Source: Trichoderma breve (taxonomy: Eukaryota > Ascomycota > Sordariomycetes > Hypocreales > Hypocreaceae). Taken from it: DNA of 64,000 bases. The DNA lies in assembly GCF_028502605.1 (NCBI RefSeq), contig NC_079236.1, positions 2,356,001-2,420,000 on the forward strand, read 5' to 3'. The notes under the pieces were generated by a model, which searched no databases, was not told the origin of the DNA, and saw only the letters and a program-made list of their open reading frames with translations. Numbering within the stretch: position 1 is the first letter of the stretch; each line of letters starts with the position of its first letter. This document shows positions 22,165 to 32,442 of this stretch, in pieces. The position numbers and the translations under genes are program-made.

Positions 22165-23549
22165 ATGCCTTCCGTCCAAATCAAAACTACTGCCAATCTT
22201 TTCCGCACTGCTGTGACTCGTTCATCTTTCTTACAAAGCGGCTACAACCGGTCCTTGTCTAGATATAGCCAGAGACAAACCCTTGCTTCTCCGTCTCTCA
22301 CCTTCAAACCAGCCATCTCACAAAGTAGATTCACCATCTTTACACGAACCATGGCTTCATCTGCAGCAGCTAAGCGTCTGGAGGGCAAGACCGTCCTCAT
22401 TACTGGAGCGTCTTCTGGAATCGGACGGTCGACGGCTCTCGAGTTTGCGCGGACCAACCCCAATGGCAACTTGCGACTCATTGTGACGGCTCGCCGTGCG
22501 GAGTCGCTGGAGGAACTTGCTGCTGAGATTCACAAGGAGACCAACAATGGAGTCAAGGTGTTGCCTGTGAAGCTTGATGTGAGCAAGGCGGATGAGATCC
22601 GGGGCTTTGTGAACGGTTTGCCGGAGGAGTGGAGGGATATCCACGTCCTCGTCAACAATGCGTAAGTTTTCTCCTCTTCTCTTATAATAGACGATGAAAG
22701 GAAGTATTGCCTTTCATCTACTGTCAATAGCTTTACTAACTACCTATTTCTCAGCGGACTCGTTAAGGGTGTGGCCAAAGCACCTGAAATTGATGAAGAG
22801 GACATGAACATTGTCTTCACGACAAACGTCACTGGTCTCATCAACATGACACAGGCCATTTTGCCAATTTTCCAGAAACGACCTAATGGCGGCCAGGGAG
22901 ATATTATCAACATTGGTTCCATTGCCGGTATGTTTTTTTTTTCGGTGGCCTCACGACTCCTCTCTCATCCTTTCGTCTTAATGTGTGATATTAACCTCCC
23001 GTCTCTTTATAGGCCGTGAGCCATACCCCGGAGGCGGAATCTACTGTGCCAGCAAAGCCGCTGTCCGAAGCTTCACGGATAGCTTGAGAAAGGAGCTTAT
23101 CGCCACTCGAATCAGGGTCATCGAGATTGACCCTGGCCAGGTTGAAACGGTAAGGCAGCTCGAAGGACTAAAATCAAGCTTGTCCATTGCTTACAGCTGC
23201 CACTAGGAATTTTCCGTTGTTCGTTTCTACGGTGACAAGTCCAAAGCTGATGCTGTCTATGCGTGAGATTTAACCCGTTCTCCTCTGCCGTTCGGCTTAT
23301 ATCATCACTTTATTGTATGGGCACTGACACACCACCACCAGTGGCTGCGACCCCCTCACTCCTGAGGATATCGCTGAGGTCATTGTCTTTGCCGCCACCA
23401 GAAAGGAGAATGTCGTCGTTGCCGAGTCTCTGCTCTACCCCAACCACCAGGTATGTGACCCCTCGTTCTTTCGATTCCTGCTTGACACTTTCTGATTGCT
23501 GACGGGCGAAAAGGCATCTGCTCTTATCATGCATCGCCGACCAACTTAG
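22165..23549 (+). CDS. Short-chain dehydrogenase (YMR226C-type NADP+ 3-hydroxy acid dehydrogenase)
   Basis: Six exons: 22165-22661, 22755-22927, 23013-23149, 23207-23262, 23342-23450 and 23514-23549. From the Met at 22165 the protein is 335 residues; from the internal Met at 22351 ([13 protein letters not shown]) it is 273. Classical SDR landmarks: [11 protein letters not shown] for NADP(H), VNNAG across intron 1, and catalytic YCASK after PYPGGGI. The C-terminus MHRRPT is typical of the YMR226C group, which oxidises serine and other 3-hydroxy acids. The 62 residues before MASS contain no Asp or Glu and many Arg/Ser, as in a mitochondrial presequence, so two forms may be made. The start choice is therefore uncertain. 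Confidence 0.85.
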
Positions 23550-24147
23550 ATAAAACAAATGTGTAGACATATGAGCACTTTAATATAAGGTAAAATATGC
23601 ACATTTAGTAGATTAAAAATAAATAAATAAATAAGCATTTAAACATTTAGCAAATAAATTGGATTGGTAAATTGCAAATTTCGATGTATCTGGCTTGCAT
23701 GTTCGAAAATTTCTCTTGCCCCTAACCCACGACCAGCCGAAGCCAGAAAAGAATCAGGGGCCTTCTAAGAACGAAAATTTGATCTACCAACGTTCCGTTA
23801 AGAATCCATTCTGAGATGAATCGGACTCTTGCTGCCACAAGGACAGCACCGCTGGGTTGTGTTTGTTGAAACACGACATAATGGATACACACACACACAC
23901 ACACACACACGTGGGGGGAAGGGGCAATCTTCCACGGCACTCATCGTTATTCATCAATTGACTGACCTTGTTCGTACAAATAATCATGCCTTTTTTGTTT
24001 CTCTTTCCTTTCCTAAATCCAAGGACGCCACGCTAAAAGAAAAATGAAACAACTGGAGAGACCCATCCAGTCAGACCATGAACAGTCTTGAAAAGAGGCG
24101 GCAATTCGCCTTCAGCTTACACATTGCAATCAACAACCTTCCATATT
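23550..24147. other. Convergent 3' region between SDR and PRPP synthetase
   Basis: 598 bp of AT-rich 3' sequence with a short ATAA-type run near 23617-23633 and an AC microsatellite. No gene. Confidence 0.45.
23887..23910. repeat. (AC)12 microsatellite
   Basis: Twelve uninterrupted AC dinucleotides in the intergenic region, followed by a G-rich run. Seen directly. Confidence 0.95.
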
Positions 24148-25759
24148 TCAATCTCCGATATGTTGAAACAAGGGAGAAATGGACTCGCCATAATGATTTC
24201 GGCGGATGGCTTCGGACAGGAGAAAGGAGAGATCCAAAATGACCAGCTTACTCGAGTTTCTCACTCGTTCCTCGTTGATGGGGAAGCTGTTGGTAACAAC
24301 AATGGTGTCGATGCACTCGCATGCTTGCAATTGCTCCAAACAGTCTCCGCCAAAGACACCATGGGTAGCAATGCAATACACCTTTTTGGCCAAGCCTTTC
24401 TTGACGACGGTCTCAGCCGCTGCGATCCACGACCCTGGCTTGTCAATCATGTCATCGACTATGAAGACGGTGCGATTTCTCACGTCTCCTACCAGCGTGA
24501 TCATGTGCTCTGCCCTAGGATCCTCGAAAGCATTGTCTTCCTCGTCGGAGCTGCTTTCACCGTTGGCGCCGCCGGCCAGCGACTGACGATCGGGCGCAAA
24601 GAAGGATGAAGCATGAGACATGGTCATCGGATCATCGCCCTGCACGCTGTTACCCGCCGTAGATCGTCCCGGAGACGGGAAGTCATCTTCGACAATGTGG
24701 CCTTGAATCAGCCGGCCATGAATGACTTCTTGGGCACGACGATCATCATAGTCAGAGTCGAGATGCACAGCGCTCTTTCGCCTTGTTGCGGGTTGATCTG
24801 CTTGGACAGGATCAGCAAGATTCGTCGCACTTGTCGACAAATCGCTAGACCGAATAGGCGAACCTTGCGAGTCGGTCACAACTCTAGTACTCCTAACGGG
24901 GGTCCTTGCTCTGTCGTGGCTTGGGGCGGGCTTGTCTGGCCGACTTTCGCTCTGCGCCGCGTCCTTGAATTCAGACCGCTGATCAAGCCCATCGAGATGG
25001 TTCATGATCATGCTGCCTGTCATATTTGTTCCGCGTCTCCTGTCGGTGGTGACCAGCCCAAAGTTCAGCTTGAGAGCATCCGCAAGTGACGTAACTCGCT
25101 TTGTACCACCAGGGTTTTTGGACACCACCACAGCCTCTCGCCAATTTGGCACATTTCGCTTGATCCATTTGGCAATAATGGGTTCAGCATGGAGGTTGTC
25201 AACGGGACACCTGAAGAAGCCTTGCATCTGCGAGGCATGAAGGTCCACGGTGATGACGTGCTTAACTCCAGCAACGCCCAGCAAGTTGGACAGCATCCTT
25301 GCGGTAATAGCTCCTCTGGGAGACTTCTTCTTGGACTGTCGGCTGTAGGGGAAGTACGGGAGCACAGCTGCGAAACAATGTCAGCAATGTTCCACAGCAG
25401 AGCCGGTGCCCGTTGAGCGAACCTGTGACCTTGTTGGCAGAGCCACCCTTGCAAGCAGAGATCATGATGAGCAACTCCATGATGGAGTCGTTGATCCTGG
25501 GACTCCCAGACTGGACAACGAAGACATCCTTCTCTCGGACGCTTGTGAGGATCCGGACACTTGTCTCGCCCTTGGGAGTCAGTCAGTATCTGCCGAGGCC
25601 GACAGTCAAGGAACCAAAAACGGCAACGAAGAGCTACAGGAAGCTCACATTGGAGAATTGGGTCAGCTCCGCTTGGGCAGGAGTCATGCCCAAGTTCTCA
25701 CATATTTGGCCTGTGAGAGCTGGGCATGAGTTGCCGGCGAAAATGAGCGTGTTGCGCAT
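24148..25759 (-). CDS. Ribose-phosphate pyrophosphokinase (PRPP synthetase) with internal insertion, Prs1/Prs5 type
   Basis: Three exons: 25759-25649, 25570-25423 and 25367-24148. The introns are 78 and 55 nt. The product is 492 residues, against about 320 for standard enzymes. It makes PRPP from ribose-5-phosphate and ATP for nucleotide, His and Trp synthesis. Visible: [30 protein letters not shown] [28 protein letters not shown] for the catalytic loop, and the PRPP-loop region [12 protein letters not shown] low-complexity acidic/Ser insertion of about 175 residues (about 205-380) lies just before that loop. The loop reads DKPGS rather than the usual DTxGT. Such non-homologous regions mark the yeast Prs1 and Prs5 subunits, which also act in cell-wall integrity. 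Which of the two it matches is not certain. Confidence 0.9.
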
Positions 25760-26215
25760 TGCGGCCGACCCTTGGGGGGAGAAGGGAAAAAAAGTTTGAA
25801 GAAAAAAGTTGGGTGAGACGAGGAGCTTTTTTTTCTTTCTCTAGGCGTGGAGCCCTAGGCAATCATACTGTGTGGATTGCACGTGAGGCTACGGTGCGAT
25901 CTACTGCTGCTGCCAATATCATTGGTTCTTTTGATGGACCGTCAATAGTTTAGACCTTGCAGCCTCCCGCAAAAACACAGTGCGATTTCGACACAGATCA
26001 TCATGGCGGGGCAATTCAGCTGCAGCAAGTGAATTTTGTCGGATTATCGCGAGCGTTATCATAATGCATGCATTGGCTTTCCGATTGTTGCTTAGACCAA
26101 CAACCAGTTCCACAAAAAACATGTTGCCGCCGATGTAATATCTGGAAAGATATACATGACTAGCATCCCGTATTGAGGGCCCAGCATCTTCATGAATTGA
26201 TGAGAATTGGTCGGC
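25760..26215. promoter_or_regulatory. Divergent region between PRPP synthetase and Asteroid-like gene
   Basis: 456 bp between outward-facing starts, with T- and A-rich tracts next to the PRPP synthetase ATG. No specific motif claimed. Confidence 0.4.
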
Positions 26216-28051
26216 ATGGGGATTCCTCATCTGATTACCACGCTGGAGAATTATGCCTCTCACGAGATTCTCCAGCACCAAGTGGTAGTCGTCGATGGCC
26301 CAGCATTGGCTTATCATATTCTTCATCTCTGCAGATTTCAAGGGGCCAATCAGCCGTCATATGGCCTTCTCAGTCGACTCGTCATTGAATGGTTGGATCG
26401 TCTGGAAGATCAGCAAGTGACCATGTCAGCTTCTTCCCAAACCCATAACGTAGCAAATAAAGATGATAGCTAACGCTTCAGCAGTCGAGCCATATACTTC
26501 GATGGCTACCTGCCAGAATCCAAGCAGCCTATCCGCATGGAGAGGGTGATGAAAGTAACTTCCCGGCTCAACTTGTTCTACTCTTCAAATTCTATGGCTT
26601 GTCCTCGCAAGCATGTGGTTCCTACAAATGATATATATCTAGATGCAAACCGCCCGGGAAGATTCACCGATAAAACTTCCCTGGATCCGGCTTTTCTTGT
26701 TCCCGCAATCATTGATGCTATCAGAGGTAGCTCTCGATACCGAGAAAAATGCTTCATTATTCCAGGAGAGGCTGACGCCTACTGTGCTTCGGACATTGCG
26801 AAGCATGGTGGTACAATTTTGACATCCGACTCGGATCTACTTGCTCATGACCTTGGCAATGGCAAAGTTGTCTTCTTCCGAGATATCCATGAGAATGCTA
26901 GTTCGATGCTGGCTTGCGTGGTGTATGCGCCTCGTGAGATATACACGAAAATAGGATTGTCAAAATCCGTGGAAGCTTGTCGCTTAGGGTATGAACGGCT
27001 GCGTAACCCCAACGCAACGCTTCCTATGCTATTGAAGGCCTGCTCGAAACCTATAGCAGATGCTCTGGACTATGATCATTTTCGTCAACAATATGTCCAC
27101 CACGAAAGTGCTCCAGTACCGCACTTGGTGGACGGTAGTTTGCTCCCATTGAGCGGCCTTGACCCCAGAGTGTCAGAACTGCTCCTTCAAATTGGCCAGG
27201 CGCCTAAAGCCAAGAACGCCCGAGAGAAGGCCAAGATTTTTCTTCCATCCTTATTCGATAATCCCACCAAAGGCACATCTTGGGACGCAAGCGCGCATGT
27301 CCGGACGTTGGCCTACACGGCGGCGTGCCGCTATCTTCAATGTCGCTGCTCTATGTCAGTTGAGGAATACAGAAGAGTGCAGAACATCAATCAAAAGGGA
27401 CGAGAAATTTCACTGCTATCCAGCGATGAGACAAATATAGCGGCCCGTGAGCTGCTGGAACTTTTGAGGCGAGTAAGAGAAACAAATATAGCACAGCAGT
27501 ATCGGTGGGTTCTGCTGTGCGTGATACTGAATGTTATAGAATGCAACCAGCAAGGCAAGAATTCACATACACTAATCACGCTTCAACGAAATGGTAGCAG
27601 ATTGACTGCTGCTGGGGATAAAATACCTTGGGATATAATTCACTTTAGCGCACACATTCAAGCCGGGTTGTATTCGCTCCGCCTATTGAGTCAAGTGCTT
27701 TCTTCTGTAATTGTCGAAACCAACAGTACAGATGAGTTTACGCTCAGTCTCATTCAAATTGGTGGCATTTTAGCGGAGCTCCCTCCTCTCCATGAGTATC
27801 CGGACGTTTGTTTGCTATCTGGTTTCTTAAAGGCATCAAGAGAACAACAGATAGCAAACATTCTATCAGAGTTTATAACGTTTGAGCAAGCACCATCTCA
27901 AGGCGAACAGTCTCGCCCGAAAGCAGAGGACAAAACACCCAGCAAGCGGGGAGGCAAATCACAAGGCATAAACAAGAAGACGAACAAGAAGACAAGTAAT
28001 TCCAGTGTGAATAGAGGAAACAAATTCAATGTCCTCTCCATAGATACCTGA
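26216..28051 (+). CDS. ASTE1: Asteroid-type XPG-fold protein (ASTE1-like)
   Basis: Two exons, 26216-26424 and 26482-28051, giving 592 residues. The acceptor is a tandem CAGCAG, so the second exon may begin at 26485 (591 residues). N-terminal MGIPHLITTLENY and VVVDGPALAYHIL match the XPG N-region. IPGEADAYCASDIAKHG and ILTSDSDLLAHDLG match the XPG I-region with its acidic residues. The rest (about 200-540) is the helical Asteroid region, and the C-terminus is basic (Lys/Asn/Ser). Human ASTE1 is a nuclease acting in DNA end protection with shieldin. The fungal role is unknown to me. The start at 26216 is preferred because the codons before it include no ATG in frame. It is divergent from the PRPP synthetase gene. 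Confidence 0.85.
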
Positions 28052-28181
28052 ATAATACTAGATCTGATAGTCATCCATTCTTTCATATAGATTATTTTCT
28101 TACACTTGAATTTCACCCAGTCATTATAAGGCTAGATGGCCATCCGGGGAAAAAAAAAGGATATCTTTTGATCAGGTTTTC

Positions 28182-31100
28182 TCATACTGGAGTAGCTTCA
28201 TGTATATCTGCAAGTAATTGCAAAAGTGCAACAGGGGCCTCCTTCTCGTCTTCAACGTCCTGCAACAAATTCTCTTGAGTGTCTCCATTACCAGCGGCGC
28301 GAAGTATCCTCCATGCTCGGCGGAACTCATTGCGGATCGAGACGATGCCGTTGTGTGTCACCGTTCGTGCCACGTTGTGGTCTATTTCGAACGGATCTTC
28401 AATGGCGAATAGATACCGAAGTCGGATCTCTTTGACCTCTCCATTCTTGGTAGCCTGTGGAGAGGCTGGCGGCTGAGTATTGAGGCCTGAAGGTGTATGA
28501 GGTGTATGAGGTGTATCAGCATCTGTCTTCTGGACTTCATATACCGTCTTTGCCCCCGTCCAGCCCTTTTCTTGCTTTGTCAAAATTCCTCCATGAGTTC
28601 GCAAACTGATGACATTGCGGCCCCAGTCAAACCCTCTACTGAGGCCATTGCCCATCATGCCGGTTTGAGCAAAGTATTCGAAAAATCCTCTGAGTAAGTG
28701 CCCCACGCTTTCGGTGTTTCTGTTGAGCTGATTTTGGGATGCCAGTCTGATGATTTCTTCCTCGTTTCTCCAGAATTGGATATTGTAGCCTCGGCAGCTT
28801 ATCGTGGACTGTATCTCGGCCGGAGTCAAGTTGTTGGGAGGCGCCGGTGCGAGCTGTTGGAGATTGGGGCACACAAAGGGCTGCGCAACATTGACGAGAT
28901 AATGCAGTACCATCAGCACGTAACCATAGCTACTCAAAGTGCCACGGTATCCAGAGTTGATGCCACGCATTTTGGCCCAGTGCTTGACAAATAGAATCAT
29001 GGGTCGGACTCTCGGGTCAGTATGCGAATAGCAGCGTAGCAAAAGGGTGTTCTGGAGAGCCAGGTGGGCAGAAAAGTTGATGTCGCATTGTACCCCAACA
29101 TCGGATTTGGGAAACTCGAGCGGATCTCGTTGCCTCTGACCAGATTGATTTGGTGCCATTGTATGGGGATCAGTAAGTGCCTTGATCTTGCCAAAATCTG
29201 AAGAGAACTCGGCGGGGATTGACACGACATAATATGGTTTCCCAGGTGCCATCATTCTCTTCTCGAGGGGCTGCCGCAATATTTCGATATAGCGTTTGAT
29301 AGCAGGTACGACAGCAGCGTCGTACAATTTATTTTCAATAGCCCTTTCAAATTCATTGGCTAGATGAATACTTTTGTGGCGACATCCTACCGCTTGAATC
29401 GTTGCCTGTTCCGGGAATTGTTCAAGATAACCACTCAGTTGATCTCGTATCTCTTCATGAAATACCCCAGCAACATATCGGCTGGTTATGGTTGATTGAG
29501 GTGCGGGCGCCGAGCTCCCTAAACTGTTTACGATGCTCCTTATCCTGGTGTAATATTGCGAAGGTGTCTCTTGTTGATCTTGCTCAAACAGTAATAGTTG
29601 AACGGAGGGAATTTTCTTGAGCTTCTCGAGGGCCAGTTGAAGTTCTCTGTTGTATGTGACAGGTTCAATATCCAGCAATGACCTAAATTGCAGAGATTCC
29701 CACTGTCTTATGACTTTGTCATCCTCAGGTTGTCTTAGAGGGAGCCCTTCGTGCCATGACTTCCATTGGCGCAGTATGTTTTCTCCCTCTACTTGCATAA
29801 ACACTCCAAAAAGAGAGCGATGGTCGAGTGAGTTTGAACGAGCATTCGCTGCAGCAATGGAAGGAAGTCTGGAAACATGATCCCGCAAAGAATCGTCCGC
29901 TAGCCCCTGGATAAATGCGTAACAGACACGGTTTAGAATGTCCCAGTCGGCTGCCGTAAAATCTTTGCAGTTTGAAGCAGTAATATCGTAGCCACCAGCT
30001 CTCCGTAAAATGCGCTTGGCCAGACCATAGTAGGAATCTAGTGAGTTTTTAGGGCCTTGTTGAAGTCGAAATCGCTGTGGTTCAGTAGAATCCTTGCAGA
30101 GTATCTCAAATTCACCCACCGAATCTGAACCAGCCTCGGCGACTCCGCTTTGTTCGTGATCTTCGTCCTCGCCTCGAATAGAGCCGTCATTGTCAGGCTC
30201 TATTTCAGCAGCTCCAGATTGAGTCTCTTTATCAAGGCCACGCTCCCATTTCTCGCGTGCTTCCAATAGACCTTTAAAGAGGTCTTCTGGAGGAAGCTCA
30301 CATATCTTGATAATCGGGACTCTCGTGCGACTTAGAAGCCTGGCACCAAGCCCTGCCTGCAAGAATGCCTTTTCAATCAATCGAGGTATAGGGGACCCAG
30401 GAGCATCAGGTGGAATCTTGGACAGAGGCGATACCAAGCCCAGGTCCAGGTCAGAGGCCTTTGTAGCAAAACCGGAAGACAAGCTGCCAAAACACTTCAG
30501 TTCCACGGAAAAGGGGGGGATCCTGTTGTTCACATCCGGTTGTTCTTCAAACTGACCAGCTTCAAACTGACTAATGACTTCGCGGCAGATGTGCTCTATA
30601 CGTTGACGAAAAGCCTCCTTTTCAGCTATCTCGGACCTGTCGATCTCGGAGTAACTCAAGACCTGATGACATAACATATCTAGTAGGCGGGCCTGGCTCG
30701 CGATTTCTTCGGGCCTAATGGAACGATGTTGATAGTGAAATGAGCCTGAGCTCTGGTGATGTGCACCACGAGACGGGGCTGCATTATATTGTCTCATGGT
30801 CGATGGATTCTGGTACTGAGGCCTATTCGCAGATGCCTGTGAAGGACCATTCCATGAATTTCGAGAACGGGGAAAGTCTGAGGATCTCGGGCCTGAGGTT
30901 GAACGAGACTGATGCTGCTGCTGGTGCTGCTGGTGCTGCTGCGGTGGCCATTGGGCATTCCTAGCCGGAAGCTGCTGCCGAGGCTCGGGGCTGACTGTGA
31001 ACTGCATCTGACGTCGTTGAGCCTGGTTCGGTCGCCTTCTTGACGTGGAAGGAGTGCCTGCTGGATTGGTGCTTTGGTTGGCATTGGCATTGACATTGGC

Positions 31101-31193
31101 ATTAGCATTTGTGAGAATCATATTTCGGAGATGACCCTCAAGCCCAGAGACTCCGTCACCTTCAACACCACGTTCTCGTTGATTAGGGAGCAT
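28182..31193 (-). CDS. Cid1-family non-canonical poly(A)/poly(U) polymerase with very large internal insertion
   Basis: Single exon, 1003 residues. Residues 1-160 are Gln/Asn/Ser-rich, with NANANVNANANQ and a Gln/His run. The nucleotidyltransferase motif CFGSLSSGFATKASDLDLG (about 235-252) supplies the first two catalytic aspartates. VPIIKICELP is the following strand. The third aspartate, in VGVQCDINFSAHLALQN, only appears at about residue 704. The PAP/25A-associated part follows: MILFVKHWAKMRG, GTLSSYGYVLMVLHYL and FEYFAQTG. Normal Cid1 proteins have about 60 residues between the second and third Asp; here there are about 450. Cid1 relatives add U or A tails to RNAs. All catalytic residues appear intact, so activity is plausible but unproven. 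Start M at 31193 is the first in the frame. Confidence 0.85.
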   Translation of the reverse strand: MLPNQRERGVEGDGVSGLEGHLRNMILTNANANVNANANQSTNPAGTPSTSRRRPNQAQRRQMQFTVSPEPRQQLPARNAQWPPQQHQQHQQQHQSRSTSGPRSSDFPRSRNSWNGPSQASANRPQYQNPSTMRQYNAAPSRGAHHQSSGSFHYQHRSIRPEEIASQARLLDMLCHQVLSYSEIDRSEIAEKEAFRQRIEHICREVISQFEAGQFEEQPDVNNRIPPFSVELKCFGSLSSGFATKASDLDLGLVSPLSKIPPDAPGSPIPRLIEKAFLQAGLGARLLSRTRVPIIKICELPPEDLFKGLLEAREKWERGLDKETQSGAAEIEPDNDGSIRGEDEDHEQSGVAEAGSDSVGEFEILCKDSTEPQRFRLQQGPKNSLDSYYGLAKRILRRAGGYDITASNCKDFTAADWDILNRVCYAFIQGLADDSLRDHVSRLPSIAAANARSNSLDHRSLFGVFMQVEGENILRQWKSWHEGLPLRQPEDDKVIRQWESLQFRSLLDIEPVTYNRELQLALEKLKKIPSVQLLLFEQDQQETPSQYYTRIRSIVNSLGSSAPAPQSTITSRYVAGVFHEEIRDQLSGYLEQFPEQATIQAVGCRHKSIHLANEFERAIENKLYDAAVVPAIKRYIEILRQPLEKRMMAPGKPYYVVSIPAEFSSDFGKIKALTDPHTMAPNQSGQRQRDPLEFPKSDVGVQCDINFSAHLALQNTLLLRCYSHTDPRVRPMILFVKHWAKMRGINSGYRGTLSSYGYVLMVLHYLVNVAQPFVCPNLQQLAPAPPNNLTPAEIQSTISCRGYNIQFWRNEEEIIRLASQNQLNRNTESVGHLLRGFFEYFAQTGMMGNGLSRGFDWGRNVISLRTHGGILTKQEKGWTGAKTVYEVQKTDADTPHTPHTPSGLNTQPPASPQATKNGEVKEIRLRYLFAIEDPFEIDHNVARTVTHNGIVSIRNEFRRAWRILRAAGNGDTQENLLQDVEDEKEAPVALLQLLADIHEATPV

Positions 31194-32442
31194 CTTGTTT
31201 AATCAATGGATAAAGATAGGTGTGAAGATTGCAGCAGTGGCGAGCTTTCAGCACTTTAAAAACTTTGGTATCTTATCTTTATAATTGACATCCTCAATAT
31301 CGCAGAATACTGGCTTCAATCTTCTGATATGTAAGTTTTGAAGCACCTGATAAGGGAGAGGGGAAGCGAGACAAACAGGAAGTCACTTCGGTACTGAGCG
31401 GTACACAAGAGGGGATTTGCTTTTTTAGAAGCAGGATATCCAAGAAATAGATACCACGAAGTTACTTTGGAGAAGCGGAGCTAGAGGAGGCCAGCAAGCT
31501 GTTAGTGCAACGCTGCCAGCGCTTAGCCTCAGCAGGTACCGCCGGCTAAGGTACAAAGGATCGGCCTCAGCTGCTGCATGACACCAGGCCCCAGCTACGG
31601 CATTGAACTTGGACCGACCTAGCAAGGTACCATAGCGCTGTGGTTATTCATCCCGTCCTCAAAGGAAATAAAACCAGATACTACCGTAGAGGAACATAGG
31701 TATATTACCCGATACTAGAGAAACATAGCTATAATAGCGGATAATAGAGGAATATAGCTGTAGTAGCAGATGATATAAAAATATAGCTGTAGCAGCAGAT
31801 ACTGAAAGAAAGAGGTAGCGATACTAGTAAAAGTACTAAGGAACTTGCAATTGATGAAAAGGCTTCACACTGCCCTCACATCTTGTTCCGTCACTTGAAC
31901 TCTACTCGATCCCCGGGGTGCTGAATACTACTAAGTACTAAAATTTCCATTCAATGTTATTTTTGGACTTTTCTTCTAACTCTACCTGTGCCTTCGTAGT
32001 ATGTACTCTTGGTGGTACGGAGTGGTGTTACTGAGTGGGTGTTAGAGGAGGCAGCAAACAATCGTGCTCGGCCCTTTGTCATCAAGCGTCATAGGCAGGC
32101 AGCGGCAGTTCTCCGGCCGCCGCCCTTAGAGAACCGCTACTAGTAGGCACCGCCTAGCTCTTGAGCAACCGCCGCCTATATCCTCTTCACATCAACCTTC
32201 AACACCATTTCTCTCACAGCTGTGTTGCGGCAGCATCCCTTGTTCAATTTATCTGCTGTCTCATCTGCTACGAACCGTATGAATCGCGCTCTCTAACACG
32301 ACACTTTCTCACGTAATACGCTGTAGCGATCAGCTGCAGCTCTTTGTTCAGCTGCGGAGGCACGACAACCTCGTGCAAAGAGGCCGCGTGCCTTATTTGC
32401 TCAGTTCAAACATCGAAAGCTAGCGCTCATCACAGCGTCGAA
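31194..32442. other. Divergent intergenic region between Cid1-like gene and TFG1
   Basis: 1.25 kb. Contains the degenerate 29-bp tandem repeat at 31677-31797. The part near TFG1 is pyrimidine-rich leader. An in-frame open stretch precedes the TFG1 ATG but has no upstream ATG. No gene. Confidence 0.5.
31677..31797. repeat. Degenerate 29-bp tandem repeat, about four units
   Basis: Units begin at 31677 (34 bp, with a 5-bp extra segment), 31711, 31740 and 31769 (29 bp each). A fifth partial unit starts at 31798. Shared core: GAT-A-TA, then AATATAGCT, then GTAGTAGCA-like. Aligned by eye. The units differ at several positions. Confidence 0.8.
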
